The position numbers and the translations under genes were made by a program. A stretch of 64,000 nucleotides of DNA. It comes from Dryocosmus kuriphilus. Lineage: Eukaryota; Arthropoda; Insecta; Hymenoptera; Cynipidae. Below the pieces are notes generated by a model. It made no database searches, was not told the origin of the DNA, and saw only the letters and a list, made by a program, of their open reading frames with translations. Shown here one piece after another: positions 46,781-58,350 of this stretch (its first letter is position 1; each line of letters starts with the position of its first letter). The DNA lies in NCBI GenBank assembly GCA_038277395.1, contig CM076197.1, positions 71,953,348 through 72,017,347 on the forward strand, read 5' to 3'.

Positions 46781-47679
46781 ATTGACTATGGAAGACTTTA
46801 GAAATGAAAAATTTTAAATACCTTCAAACTTAAACAACTTTCAAATTTAAACGTGAAAAATTCCATTCTTTTAGAATTATACTGTTTCAACTCGAAATCA
46901 TTCAGATAAACAATTGAAAACTTTAAAGTTTGTAATTGATTGAAGCTTTGTACATTATTCATGGATTCATAATTAGAGGACGCTGTCAAATTCAAAACTT
47001 TTCAAATTTATGAATTTCTAATCGAACACTTACACAATTAATCTTTTGCAACTGAAATAGTTCAAAATTCAAATATTTCAAATTGGAAGCCACTTCAGCG
47101 TGCTTTTCCGTTTTGAAACGTTAAAATTTCAATATTTTCATTTGGTAAAATTTACATTTGTTTCAATAATTATGTAAGGGAACAAAAGAATAAATGTCAT
47201 ATTGCGATCCTTCTCAGATTTTCGTAGACATATTTTCATCTCTCCGATATTTACTCTTTGGTTTCTTACATAATTAATGAACGCTGTCTGACCGAAATAG
47301 TAGAATTTTTAAAAGTACAAATCACAACTTGACAATTATTCATTTTGAACGACTTAAGTTTAAAGAAATCAACTTTATCAAGGGTTAGATTTTGAGACTA
47401 ATATCAGTTGATATTAGGTACATAAAATTATAATAATTATTATCTTTAAAATTTATAATATTCCAATTTAAAACTAATTTTGTAAAAATTAAAAAGGCTT
47501 GCATTTTATACTTTTACACTATTGAATGTTTTCCTTTTTTTAAAAGAAATTATTGTTTAATCTCTATAGAGACACAGTAACTGCAGCTCGAAAATATATA
47601 ATTTGTAACGAAACGAAAAAATGAGTGACGTACAGGAGAAATAACTTTAATCTTGTTGCAACAAGCTAATATTATTTAG
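46781..47679. other. AT-rich stretch, nothing recognised
   Basis: Loosely iterated TTCAAATTTAAA words, as also at 59.6-60.7 kb, with no bounded repeat or gene. Confidence 0.45.
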
Positions 47680-47885
47680 AAATTCTTAGAAATTCAAAAA
47701 ATCTCTTCTGCTGATCAAGTTTGGACCACAAAATCTTAAATGTTTTTGATTGAAAATTAAAAAGAAACAAAATAAAAAAAGAGGAGGGAAAAAGAAAGCG
47801 ACATCCAAAACACTTTTATTCTTTTTTCCCTTTTTTTATTTTTAACTTTTTGAATCCCAACCAAAAAACATTTACAAAAACTTAA

Positions 47886-47923
47886 CAACGTTTCGGTGTG
47901 TATGTAATACCTTTTTCAAGGCA
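47886..47923 (-). ncRNA. Hammerhead-like motif, left arm
   Basis: On the minus strand: TTGCCTTGAAAAAGGTATTA, then CACACCGAAACGTTG. The order outer stem, CTTGAAAAA, partial stem II, CCGAAAC matches the right arm, but its stem II is less complete. Confidence 0.35.
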
Positions 47924-48045
47924 AAAGTAAATAAATAAATAAACAAAATAAAAAACCAACATTTGCAATTCCACGAGGAAGTCACGATGCTCTCCCTATA
48001 AGAGAGAAATAGTGATATTTTTTTTGTTTATTTATTTATTCAATT

Positions 48046-48087
48046 TTGCCTTGAAAAGGGTGTTACATGAACACCGAAACATTGGCA
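48046..48087 (+). ncRNA. Hammerhead-like motif, right arm
   Basis: TTGCC and GGCAA pair as an outer stem. GGTGTT-ACATG-AACACC forms a perfect 6-bp stem-loop. The strands joining them are TTGAAAAG and GAAACATT. This is the hammerhead order (stem I, core strand, stem II, GAAA, short stem III), but the core strand is not CUGANGA. Confidence 0.45.
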
Positions 48088-48318
48088 ATTTTTTATAAAT
48101 GTTTTTTGGTTGGGATTTAAAAGATAAAAATAAAAAAAGAGGGGAAAAAAGGAGGAAGAGGTTTTGGGCGTCACCATATTTTTCCCTCCTCTTTCTTTAC
48201 TTTGGTTCTTTTTTAATTTTTAATTACAAACATTTAAGATTATGTAGTCCAAATTTGATCAGTAGGTTCTTCTCTTTTAAAAAAAAAAGAGATTTTTTTG
48301 AATTTCTAAGAATTTCTA

Positions 48319-50867
48319 TACTATATTTGAATATTGGACGTTAAAGAAGATTTAAAATTTTTTGATTTTTTCGCAAATTAATTTCGTTCATTTTAAACTA
48401 ATATTATCACCCAAAGATATTAAGTGTCAGATTGACTTTTCATAGATTCGAGAGCAGGGGCAGATACTTCGTTCGTCTCATGGGGTCTCACGTAGTCTAC
48501 CAAGTTTGTGCAAGACTTTATCGTAAATCGGAAAACTTCGTCTATAAAGTTCAAAGATAGAATCTCGCATGACATCTTTGCACATACGAAGAATAAAATT
48601 CCACACAATTAAGCAATGGCAAAAAGATACAAAATCCGCAATGCACACAAAATAAATATTTTTTCCTCTAGCGAGAGAGAACTAATTTTCCAAGATTTTT
48701 AGAAAGCATGTTTACCAGGAGTAATGTAGGCAGAGAGATGTAAAATATCAAAGAGGCGTTGCATTTCTGCATAAAAGCTTTCTCTAATAATAAAGAAAAA
48801 TATGTTTGCATTATTTTCACGCTCTCTGGGTAACTGCAAATTATTATTAAAGTTAACATTACAGCTCCACACTTGAGAGGGGAAGTGTCGCTATAGATTG
48901 TAATTTACGCGATGCGACATTTGCTTTTTATGATTTTGTGATATAGACGAAAATATTCAGCTTCGACACCCCTCTGCTGAAATACAAAGAAATAGATATA
49001 TTTGAAAAAAAATTAGTTAGCTATTTTTAATTAATTTCTGATTTAAAAGAGAAAAAGAGTAAATAAATTAAATAAATTTGTAGAGTACTCCTCTCTTTTG
49101 TTTTCCTAAGCTCTTTTATAATTGGAAGATTAGAGTGATTGGCTTAGCGCTGATTTTGCAAGGAGGAGCTGCGTGTTTTTACGATGTTGATTCGAATAAA
49201 AGAAATGAGGGCAAGAGAAGCTTTGATTTAACGTCTAATGCCTAATAGGTTGTGCAAGCATCTTGCTCAGTAGGGTGGAGTTTCAATCACTTAGCTAATC
49301 ATGCTACTCGGTCAGCTAACGTGCCGTGCCGTGCTGTGCCCGTACCAACCCCAAAAGGTGGCATAGTAGAGGTGTTCGATGAATTGGAAGACACGCCGCC
49401 TCAATATCGCTGGGCGTGTTACATGGCACCGTTAAAATCACCAGATCGATCGCCTATCTTTTTCAAGGTACACAAGAACCTTCGCATTTTCGGTTACCCT
49501 AATAGTAATCTGCTAATGTCTAGAAAAAACTACAGATTAAAAGGAAAAAAAGATTGCTGTAGATGTACGCAAATTCGGAAGCTTGATACTGTTATTTTAC
49601 TTTACTTAATGTGAGACAGACACAAAAATAGTGAAATATCAGTTTAGTGTTTAAGCGTGGATTAACATTCAGTTCATTCGACAGAAGCAAGTAAAGTCTC
49701 TCTATAATCCATTTTTGTGTCAAAAGGTCAACAGTGTGCCTGATTTTAGCGGCCATGGCATTCATCCTAAAAATTAGCTAACTGTCAGACTCAAAGAAAA
49801 ATAACCACTATTTCCGAGTGAATACACATCAGTGTCTGAAGTTACATATTTTCAGAACGTAAGGATGTAAACTGTATATTGTGTCACCAAATACCGGAGA
49901 AAACACTTAAATAAGCTTGTTTTATTGGTGGCTTATCTACAGAATCCGATTTTTAAAGATTCTTCAATTCTAAGCCAGCCTTGCTCATTAATGGAGTTGT
50001 CATATTACATTCTTCGTCATCATCAGTGAGCCGCGTCAAAAATGTGCTACATTACCGAAAAAACTGAATACGAAAAAGAATTACTAGATGGCACTGGGCT
50101 CGAACACTGTTCTTTTTTATCGATATATCCGATAGACTATTGACGCTACGCGTGGCTCAATAATGATTTTTAGTGGCTCAACTTTTCCCGGCCTAACAGC
50201 CTCTATATATTTGAGCAACGTATGTATACATAGCTTAAGTTGGCTCACTATTGATGTCTTTACCCTAGAATATATATATATTTTGACACATTTACAACCT
50301 GTTTGAGTAAAAATCATAATTTGGGGAATAAATTCAGACACGCAAAAAAGACATTGTTCCAAGGTGATTTGGAACGAAAAGGAAATGTAAGATTAGCGTC
50401 GAAGTAAGATTGCCTTTACTAGTTCGCGAAGTGAATACCTCATGCTAAAACGGAATTATAAAATTAGCCTAATAATAAAGGCTTGTTCAGGTCTCCAAGT
50501 AATAAATCATCTGAATGTAAAATTGTTGGAATTTATGTGTACAGAGAATTATTTAAAATCTGGCATGGTGCACGGTAGAGATAAAATGAATTTATGAGAG
50601 AATAAACCAGAACTGAAACTCGCAGAACTCAAATTAGCCGAAAAAAAGTGTGCATTTTTGCACAATCCAGACTTCCTGAATTGTTGAAAAATATTTTAAA
50701 ATAAATTTTAGATTTAATTTAAAACTTATTTTAAATAAAATTTAATAAAGGAATAAAACTAATTTTTACAAATTAAAATCTGATTATTCAGACCGAATGC
50801 ATTTCAAATCAGGCAGGTCTTAACACTTTTTGAGAGGAAATAAGGTTTTAAGTATTTTTCCGGTTTG
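48319..50867. other. Unassigned stretch
   Basis: Mostly AT-rich. Apart from the frame at 49252-49614, listed separately, nothing is recognised. Confidence 0.4.
49252..49614 (+). CDS. Unrecognised 120-codon frame, possible exon
   Basis: The middle part (VEVFDELEDTPPQYRWACYM, APLKSPDRSPIFFK) has balanced composition, unlike most frames here, and is followed by CAAG-GTACAC at about 49466, a fair splice-donor context. The part after it is Lys-rich and looks non-coding. There is no domain I recognise and no partner exon. It could be an internal exon of a host gene or chance. Confidence 0.2.
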   Translation: MQASCSVGWSFNHLANHATRSANVPCRAVPVPTPKGGIVEVFDELEDTPPQYRWACYMAPLKSPDRSPIFFKVHKNLRIFGYPNSNLLMSRKNYRLKGKKDCCRCTQIRKLDTVILLYLM

Positions 50868-51480
50868 TAAAAAAATTTGTCTTTTATGGTGTCTTGCATC
50901 GTTTAAGAGAAAAATGTGAAGATTCATTTTTCGAGGGAACAAAATTATGTTGGCTTCATAAATGGTTTACGCCGCGTAAAAATGATAAGATGCCTTCCTT
51001 ATATAAGCAAAAACTTTTAAAAAATATTTTTAAAAAATAAAAAAGGTGGGGTCTTCTAGAAAATCTTCTGTATTTTTTTTCAACGAATTTTGAAATAAAG
51101 AAAGGAAAATTATCTCGAAGATCCAACCCTTTTTATTGTTTAAACCATTTCTAAAAAGTTATTTCTTATATAAGGAAAATATCCTAACATTTTTACGCGG
51201 GCTAAACTATTTTGAAGCCAGGAGAATTTTCGCCCCCCGAAAATTGAATTTTCACATATTTCTCGTAAACGATGCAAGATATCATAAAAGACAAAGAGGT
51301 ATTTTTTGTAGAACTTTTCTAGTAGCGCTAACTTTAACGCTAACATTTTTTTGTCTCTTTTGTTGTTCTCGAGAAAAATGCGAAAACTCGCTTTTATGGG
51401 GAAAAAATTCTCCTGGTCACAAAAATAGTTTAGCCCGCATAAAACTTACAGAGTATGTTCCTCATGTAAGAGAAAATTAA
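50868..51480. repeat. Three alternating inverted units of ~150 bases
   Basis: Unit 1 (about 50868-51015, plus) has GTCTTGCATCGTTTA...GAAAAATGTGAA...GCGTAAAAATGATAAG...CTTATATAAG. Unit 2 (about 51150-51295) is its reverse complement (CTTATATAAGGAAAA...TTTTTACGCGGGCTAAAC...AAACGATGCAAGATATCATA). Unit 3 (about 51340-51475) is again plus. The pattern +,-,+ goes beyond a simple fold-back. The 114-codon frame 51136-51480 is a translation of units 2 and 3. Confidence 0.65.
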
Positions 51481-52409
51481 TTTACAAAATCAACAAAAAA
51501 TACAACTATGGGTTTTTTGAGAAAATAAACTTTTTATATTTTTAGAAAAATAATCGTGATTTTGTTTATTTTGAACCTTTTTTCAATTTTTCTATCGGAT
51601 TTTAAAAGAAGATGATAACCCTCACCATCTTCTGGAAGAAAACCCAAAATATCTCTATTATGTCAAAAGTTATACAGGTTTTAAGAAAAAAATTGCATTT
51701 TTTCCAAAAATCCACTTCAAAGTTCAAATAATCATAATTTCGTATACGAATTTTTCTTGCAAATAGGTAAAATACGTATCAGCTATTTTCTTGTCAAAAA
51801 CAATATATTTCGTCACCAACAGATTCTGCAGCTTGAAGTGCACCAGCAGCACAGCGGATATTTTACTTCAACCCAACTATTAAAATTTGGAAAACAAAGT
51901 TTTTAAATAAAATTGTTTTTTAAACTGGCTAAGCAGGTGTCGATTTCGAGAATTGTTCAGTATTCCCGATTTTCCGACTTTTTCGAGTCGATTTTTTTTA
52001 TTTTATATTACTTTTTAAATATTTTTATTTATATTATATTTTATATATTTTTTATTTTATTTATAATTCATAGTGAAGTAGTTTCTGTATCCTGATGAAG
52101 AAAAATTACGTATTATGTATACAAAGAGTGAATTAAAGAAAATAAAAAATATATTTACTTTAGATTTCGATTAACGATCGAGAATTTATCGTTTACAAAA
52201 CTGAAATGAGATATCGTTCATTCTGAAAAGATATTATTCTTTATACCTAATTTCGTTCTGGAGATAAACTTTGAAAAAAATTGCATATTTTATACAAATT
52301 CTGCAAAGACGTTTGTTTCAATACTTCGATATTTTGGTATTTTGAATCGAAATATTATTTTTTTTATAAACTTTTATTTTTAAAAAAATTTTCTTTATTG
52401 ATATATCCT
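51481..52409. other. AT-rich flank with fold-back remains
   Basis: At about 51780-51860 CGTCACCAACAGATTCTGCAG and the preceding TCAAAAACAATATATTTCG resemble the right end of the 32.6-33.9 kb palindrome, suggesting a diverged relative. The region otherwise holds nothing recognised. Confidence 0.35.
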
Positions 52410-52670
52410 AAATTAGTAATTGCTTGTAAAATTTTGTAAGTGTCCTAATTTCAGTAAAAAATTGTAGTTTCTAGTAGAATTTTTAGGTATTTTTCTACGA
52501 TTAAAAAAAAATAATAGAAAACAAATCTTCCAGAGATTACAACATTTTAATACTATTCGGAAACACTTGAAAAATTTAACAAGTAATTAGAATTATTTTT
52601 TAGAATTACAGTTTTCATATTGTTGTACTTCATTTGTAACTTATTGTATTTTATGGTGAAAAAACATTTA
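52410..52670. mobile_element. Small fold-back, relative of 40975-41305
   Basis: TTGTAAAATTTTGTAAGTGTCC and TTGTAGTTTCTAGTAGAATT closely match the inner palindrome at 41.0-41.3 kb. The arms mirror around about 52530 (TTGTAAGTGTCC against GAAACACTTGA, TTGTAGTTTC against GAGATTACAAC). Confidence 0.6.
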
Positions 52671-53649
52671 CAACAAACCTAATTCAAGAGAGTATGAAAA
52701 TCCAAAATTTTGAAATCAAGGAAAATGGTAGAAAACTCTTTGGGAATCCTCAAAATTCGTTTAAAAATCATAAGCTTGTTTTTTAAACATATGATAAAAA
52801 TATTTAATGTACTATTATTAGGAAATAACGAAGTGACTTTTAATTTTACTTCTAAAATAGTAAAAGTGCATAACAAAATATAAAACAGGAACACTTACAA
52901 ATAATTGTTGAAATCATTAATTCTCATATTTGTGATTCTCTTCTTTAGGATCTTTATCACCTCTTACATGTAATACGAGTGATTTCAATAAAATTACAAT
53001 ATATTTCAGAAAATGTAAATAATATTTCTTGATTTAAAACAAAAATTATTAAGAGATATGTACATAACAAAACTTTTATTTATAGTCTTTAATTTATTAT
53101 TCCTAAACTTTAATCAACTTTAATATAAGTACTACACTCAATTTAAAACTTTTTTGGTTATCAAAGGATTAAAAGTTAACTGCCGCACACACTGTAAAAA
53201 AAGTAGTGATTATCTCGAGTGGCCCTAAATTAATACTTCATTTGCTTTATACTGAAATTAACTGCATGAGATTGTCCGACTCTAAAACAGGAAGCCTCGA
53301 GTCTAAAGTATTACCTCAAAAATGATGCCCTAAAAAAAGCACTCTACTTTCTACAAGTATAAGATCACGTAGAATAAATAACTCGGAATTTGAACTCCCG
53401 ATTGTAAAAATTTACACCCATCTAATATAAATCCTTTCTCTATTGATCCACCTTTAAAAAAGCTACAAATATAAAAGTTATCAACCAAAATAAAAAACTA
53501 AAAGCAGTTTACTTAAAGACTGAATGTCAAGTTCATATTTAATAAAAAAGTGTGCCACCTCTCTTGAACTCAACCCCCCCTAGTAAATTCACATTTCCCT
53601 AATATAACTCCAACATCCATTTAATTACTATCGACTCGTATTCTCCATC
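52671..53649. other. Unassigned AT-rich stretch
   Basis: A CACTGTAAAAAAAGTAGTG word at about 53188 resembles the ACTGTAAAA end of the 7.4-8.1 kb element, but no matching partner end was found. No gene. Confidence 0.35.
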
Positions 53650-54420
53650 GCCTCACTAATTACAAATCTTGTTCACTCAACAAAAACGAACTCGAAAGGA
53701 TTGGAAAATACGAGCCTCAGTGATAGATGGTCTCATAAAAACAAAGGCGCGAATGCCAATCCTGGGAGATGGGTGCCAATTTCAGGAATTGAAGAGGGCG
53801 GCAATATCAGTCAGATTCGGGTGGCGGTCAATCCAGAACGTAGAAAAACAAACGTGCTGGGTCAGGGCGGCCTAGGCCTCGTACTATTGGCAGCGGCAAA
53901 AGAAATGGGTCGTATTAAAGGTTCATTAGGGCAGGGCGGCTACCATCTGACCCAAATTCATATTTTCCACGGTTACGGTGGCGGCGAGATAGTGGAAAGG
54001 GTGGTAGGTGGATTTCGGAGGATAGGGCAGGGATGGTGCTCTTCGCCTCGCGAGGGTCGCCAACGGTGGCGCAGGCGTCACCGGTGGTTTTCTCCCACCT
54101 CTTTCACGAGTATGCACAGCCCTGCGATTCGGGCGGGGAAGCGTCGCGACCCCCGACGTCGGCTGCACAGTGCGGGCCCGGACAGCCACCCAGTAGTACG
54201 CTCGCGTTTTAGGCAGACACCGGTATTCGCTCTCGCTATAAACTTCACCCCTTTCCCTTCACTTTCCTTATCATTCGCCCTATTCCTCTTATTCCTCTTC
54301 TCGCATCTTCTTGATCTTATTCACACTTCTTCCTCTGTAATTTCTATTCCTCTTTTTATTTCTCATCCAAGCCCTACTATCTTTGCCTATTTTTTCACCC
54401 CCTTTTTACTCTAGTCACCG
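53650..54420 (+). other. GC-rich island with a long open frame
   Basis: Bases 53740-54240 are the most G+C-rich long stretch in the window. A frame of 237 codons (53701-54414) is open, as are overlapping frames on both strands (53669-53875 plus, 53926-54189 minus), so openness reflects composition. Its second half is a Ser/Leu/Phe-rich translation of pyrimidine-rich DNA. It may be a CpG-rich promoter or 5' exon region. No motif is recognised. Confidence 0.3.
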
Positions 54421-57400
54421 GTCGACTAGAAACTTAGAAGCTCAGTAGAGACCAGCATTCGGTAGCGACAAGGTCGACGTGGTGAAAGCAATGGCGCTGA
54501 GGGCGTCTGCATCCGCACGCATTCTTCCGTCGGAAGGGTTACTCTCCTCGCCCCGAGGCAAAAAGGCAGAATCTTCAAAGTAATTTTTGATCAGGGAGAC
54601 ACCTGGAGGATTCTCATATACTTCATTTTCCTTATCTTGATACAAAATCTCATGAAGAATTCTTTCCTTTTCTTTCTATTAGCAATATTTAACCCTGTCC
54701 TATGTTGACTAAAGTTATCAAGTGCAGACCAGGAGATATTTTTCAGCATTAATTGTACTTTCAACTTCATAAAAGTTTATTCCAAGATACTATTTGTATG
54801 TATGTATTCCCGAGATATTGAGAGGCAAGAAATCCGGATATAGGTCGATCACCGACCGGAAAACCCTCCATCACTTCCTCTCCTAATCACGCTTTCACTT
54901 CTTCTCTCTTCAGAGTCCTCTCCTTTCAATTCTTGGCTTCTCCCTCCTCTTTTGATGTTCGTCTTCGCGGACGAAAATAACGTCGTCGGACGGAATAAGC
55001 CGTGTAACGTCGGACCGAATCGTCTGAGTTTCGCCCTCGGTCTTCTGAGAGAGCCGCACAAAATCTTCCTGTCCTAATCAAACTTTCCCCTTGAACGAGT
55101 CCCTTGTCTCCACAATTCCTGCGAATTCAACTTATAAATGAAACTTTAAAGTAAATTGAAACCGAGGGGAAGGGAAGAAGTAATCTTGTAAGTTCTAAGA
55201 TGATTTCCAAGTTGGTATTGAAAAATCAGTGGAATTTCAGTGAATCTTTCAAATATCGAATTGTAGAATCTAAACTGCCCTTTGGTTTCTTGATCGTCGG
55301 AACGATTCTTGGTGTAAGCACTCGTACGACGGTAGGTTAATTACTGTGCCAAGTGGACCGAAATAGCTTTGGAAAAATGCAAATGATGCTCCTCTTGTCG
55401 CATCTAGTGACTTGGTAACGAGACCGTGAAGCGACGAAAAAATCGCGAGTGATGCGAAGCAAGATCTAATAAAGTGAGGCTGGTTCTTATTTTAAATAAA
55501 AATTATTTCGAAAAGAGAGTGAGATGCAGAGTAGGAGTGCCAAGTGTTTTCGAGTGCCTGTTATTCCGAGTTGACTGACCATCACGGATTGAAGGTATGA
55601 AAGATTTGATATTACTCAGACACTTATTCCAGGCGAAACTCTGGGGAAAAAATGGTCGAGTGATATGTTTTCAGCCACGAAATGGATGGCATTCGCAGTA
55701 CCCATAATCGTACCGCGATCATGCATTCGAGTAGACAGCGACGAACGATAGCCGGCTGCCTGGATATATTTAACGCACGCGGCTCGTGTTACGCGCGTAT
55801 CTTACTTGCTGAAAATAGACTGAGTTCTTCGTTGGACTCTGGTCTCTAGGAAGAGTACCAAGTCGAAACGAACTTGAGATATACCTTTGCTAAGTGTCCG
55901 CTAATAATTGTCTAAAGAAAGAAAGAGAGGAGCAATTTTGGGAGTCAAATCTTTCCCTCTTTCTTCCTCGCCGCATCGAGAAAGATTGTTTCAAAACTCG
56001 TTCCAAATACCTATTGTCGATGATCTGTATTGCGAAAATCGTGTTGATAGTGTTTCGTTAATTTCTTGCAGCACGGTTGCGTTTTCGTTTACCGATCGCA
56101 TGTACACTACACCCTTAGTATTCGCGTACTGGAGAATTCGCGAGAAATGAAGAGGAAGAAGAAGAAGATGCAAGGATCGGAGGGAGCACACGTAATGTTA
56201 AGCTTAGCTGGTTGAAAACGGGTCAAATATACTGCACGATTGACGCATTTGGTCCCCTTCAACCAGCTGTAGTTGACATTAGTCTACAGCTCCATCAAGT
56301 GTCGTCCTTGCAGTCGAGAAGATCCCGAGAAGAATCCCGAATTGTTTACTTAACACTTATTTACATTTAAGTATGCGACATTTTGTAGTAAGTTAAGACA
56401 TTAATCATCGAAAAGCCTGTTAGCACGAAACATCAAACTATTTTATTTGATCGACAGACATTTGTAGAATGTTTCCAATATTGTTACAAAATCAAGTGAT
56501 GAGCAGGAACAATATAATGACATTGACATGGCATGCATTTATAGCTTCTTTTTAAAGACCAGTGAATCCTGGTTGGCGGCTCGATCTTATCAGAAATGAA
56601 ACGTCGCTCTTTTGTCAAAGATAAAAGATTTGAGAGGCTGCTCGAGAGCTGTGACGAGGGCGTTGATACAGGGTCACATTAAGAGTGCTTGTTCCATGTC
56701 GATAATCTTGCGTCTTCAACCGCTTTTGTCATACTTTAAATTACACTTTGAGTGGGTCCCTGATACCTGCCGATTTTCAAGTTCTAAGTATTGTCCTCAA
56801 CGTAACATGTACCTTACATTTTTTTCTACGAACGATGAGCAAAATTTATAACAAAAATCTAGAAACCTGTTCTACTTTAGGGTGCATTTAACCTCTTAGA
56901 TGAATCAGTGTATAACATATCGATTCACCTCGATAGTAAAATCTACCTGAAAGTGGAGCAGCCTTAAAAAGATTCTGTCAAGATACCTTGGAGAAACTAA
57001 TTGCAGACCAGGTACTGTTCCTGATTAAACCTCATTGAAACCTTCAAGATAGGGCGAAAAACTGTAAAAGTAGTTTGCCAGATAGGAACATGAATCGGGC
57101 TTGCTAACAGGGTTCCTGTCTCTTTTTTACTTCGTTAAATTATAACTAAATTAATAGGGCATTTCTAGATGGACTGATCTTCATATTTTAATTTCGTATG
57201 AATCGTATCTTGGTCTTTGTTCTCCAACCTTTCACTTGAGTAATCTTTTATTACTTGACTCCCTATATTTTACTATCAATCCCACGGACTTGGAAGTCAA
57301 GGGAGTAGAAAGGCACTCACTAAAATAAGTTTTTTAAACTCTAATTAATTTGCACTTAACTTGTAATAAGTAGATGAAACCGGTAGACAAGAGACACGTT

Positions 57401-58350
57401 TTTCATGTCAGTGACCTTTTTCGAAATTGAAACGAAAAAGGGTAGAATAGAAGTTACCTAATGAATATTAGGTAAAATTAGAAAACCTTCTGGATGCCTA
57501 TTCTTGATTATCATGGGATCTTATTAGGTGTGAGTAGTTTAGTTAGTTTGTATGCGCCTAGCCGAACTTTCGAGGTCGCGTCACGGTTTCTAAGCACGCT
57601 GAGCTTAAATAGCGTGGTATATTTATAGAATCGTCGACGTTTCTGAATCACCCGAGTAAATCAGTGTGAATTCGATTTGACCGATCGTACGTGAATGCAC
57701 TCTACCTAACCTTGACTGTACCTTCGTGGTTAAGTGCGATTGCGTGACGGGGCACCCGTACCTACTTAGATATTTAGGTAGGTGATAGCCAGACTGTTGT
57801 AGGCACACAGGGGTCTTGTATCGAGGAGCCCCGCCTAACGCGAGAAATCGTTTCCGGTCTAGACACGCGAGCTCGCTTTTGCCCGGTGCACCAGCTTAAA
57901 CCTGCTAGATTTACCCAGACAGAATCTAAACCGATAAGGGGGAAAGGTTACGTTGAGATAGCGGAGATTATTATCGGGTACGCAAGCGAAACAAATGTTT
58001 GTTCATTTAAATTCAGGTCGCTTTAGTTTATTGTCTCTCAGAAACTTATTCTCGATATAGAATAGTACTAAAGGTAGACTTTTGGAAATGTTATGAAATT
58101 TAGGGAATTTTTTATTGAACTCATCTTAAAGTCACGAAAAATTAAGTGCACTTTTAAACAAGGAAGAATATTTGTTTGAATTAACAAAATAGTTCGTATA
58201 ATTAACAAAATGAATCAGCCAAAAGCTTTCGTTGATTGAAGCAAATGAGGTGGGTCGACTTAACTTCAATTTTGTCCATTGAACTAAATATTTTTCTTTT
58301 TAAGTTAACCAAATACAGTCAAGCAAACGATTTTGTTGGACGAAAACTAC
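54421..58350. other. Less AT-rich, apparently unique DNA
   Basis: No repeat ends or transposon motifs are seen, in contrast to the rest of the window. Composition is more balanced. A GTCGTCCTTGCAG word followed by GAAGATC-like sequence occurs at about 56302 and again at about 61700. Short frames lack motifs. This is the likeliest place for host regulatory sequence or untranslated exons. Confidence 0.35.
55764..55800 (+). promoter_or_regulatory. Candidate TATA-containing core promoter
   Basis: GGATATATTTAACGC at about 55764 lies in a balanced-composition stretch, with GC-rich sequence (CGCACGCGGCTCG, ACGCGCG) within 30 bases downstream. No gene start can be tied to it, so this is only a positional suggestion. 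Confidence 0.2.

Larger units (their letters stand above)
47680..48318. mobile_element. 640-bp palindrome with hammerhead-like motifs
   Basis: GAAATTCTTAGAAATTCAAA at the left end mirrors TTGAATTTCTAAGAATTTC at the right. Inner landmarks mirror too: AGGAGGGAAAAAG with TTTTTCCCTCCTC, and CAACCAAAAAACATTTA with AAATGTTTTTTGGTTG. The centre is near 47990. Each arm is about 300 bases and carries a CCTTGAAAA...CCGAAAC motif. The plus frame 48099-48344 is arm sequence. Confidence 0.8.

Noticed and set aside
53701..54414. 237-codon frame in the GC-rich island as a protein gene
   Set aside because: Several frames on both strands are open at once, and the C-terminal half is a translation of pyrimidine-rich DNA. 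No motif or conserved pattern is visible.
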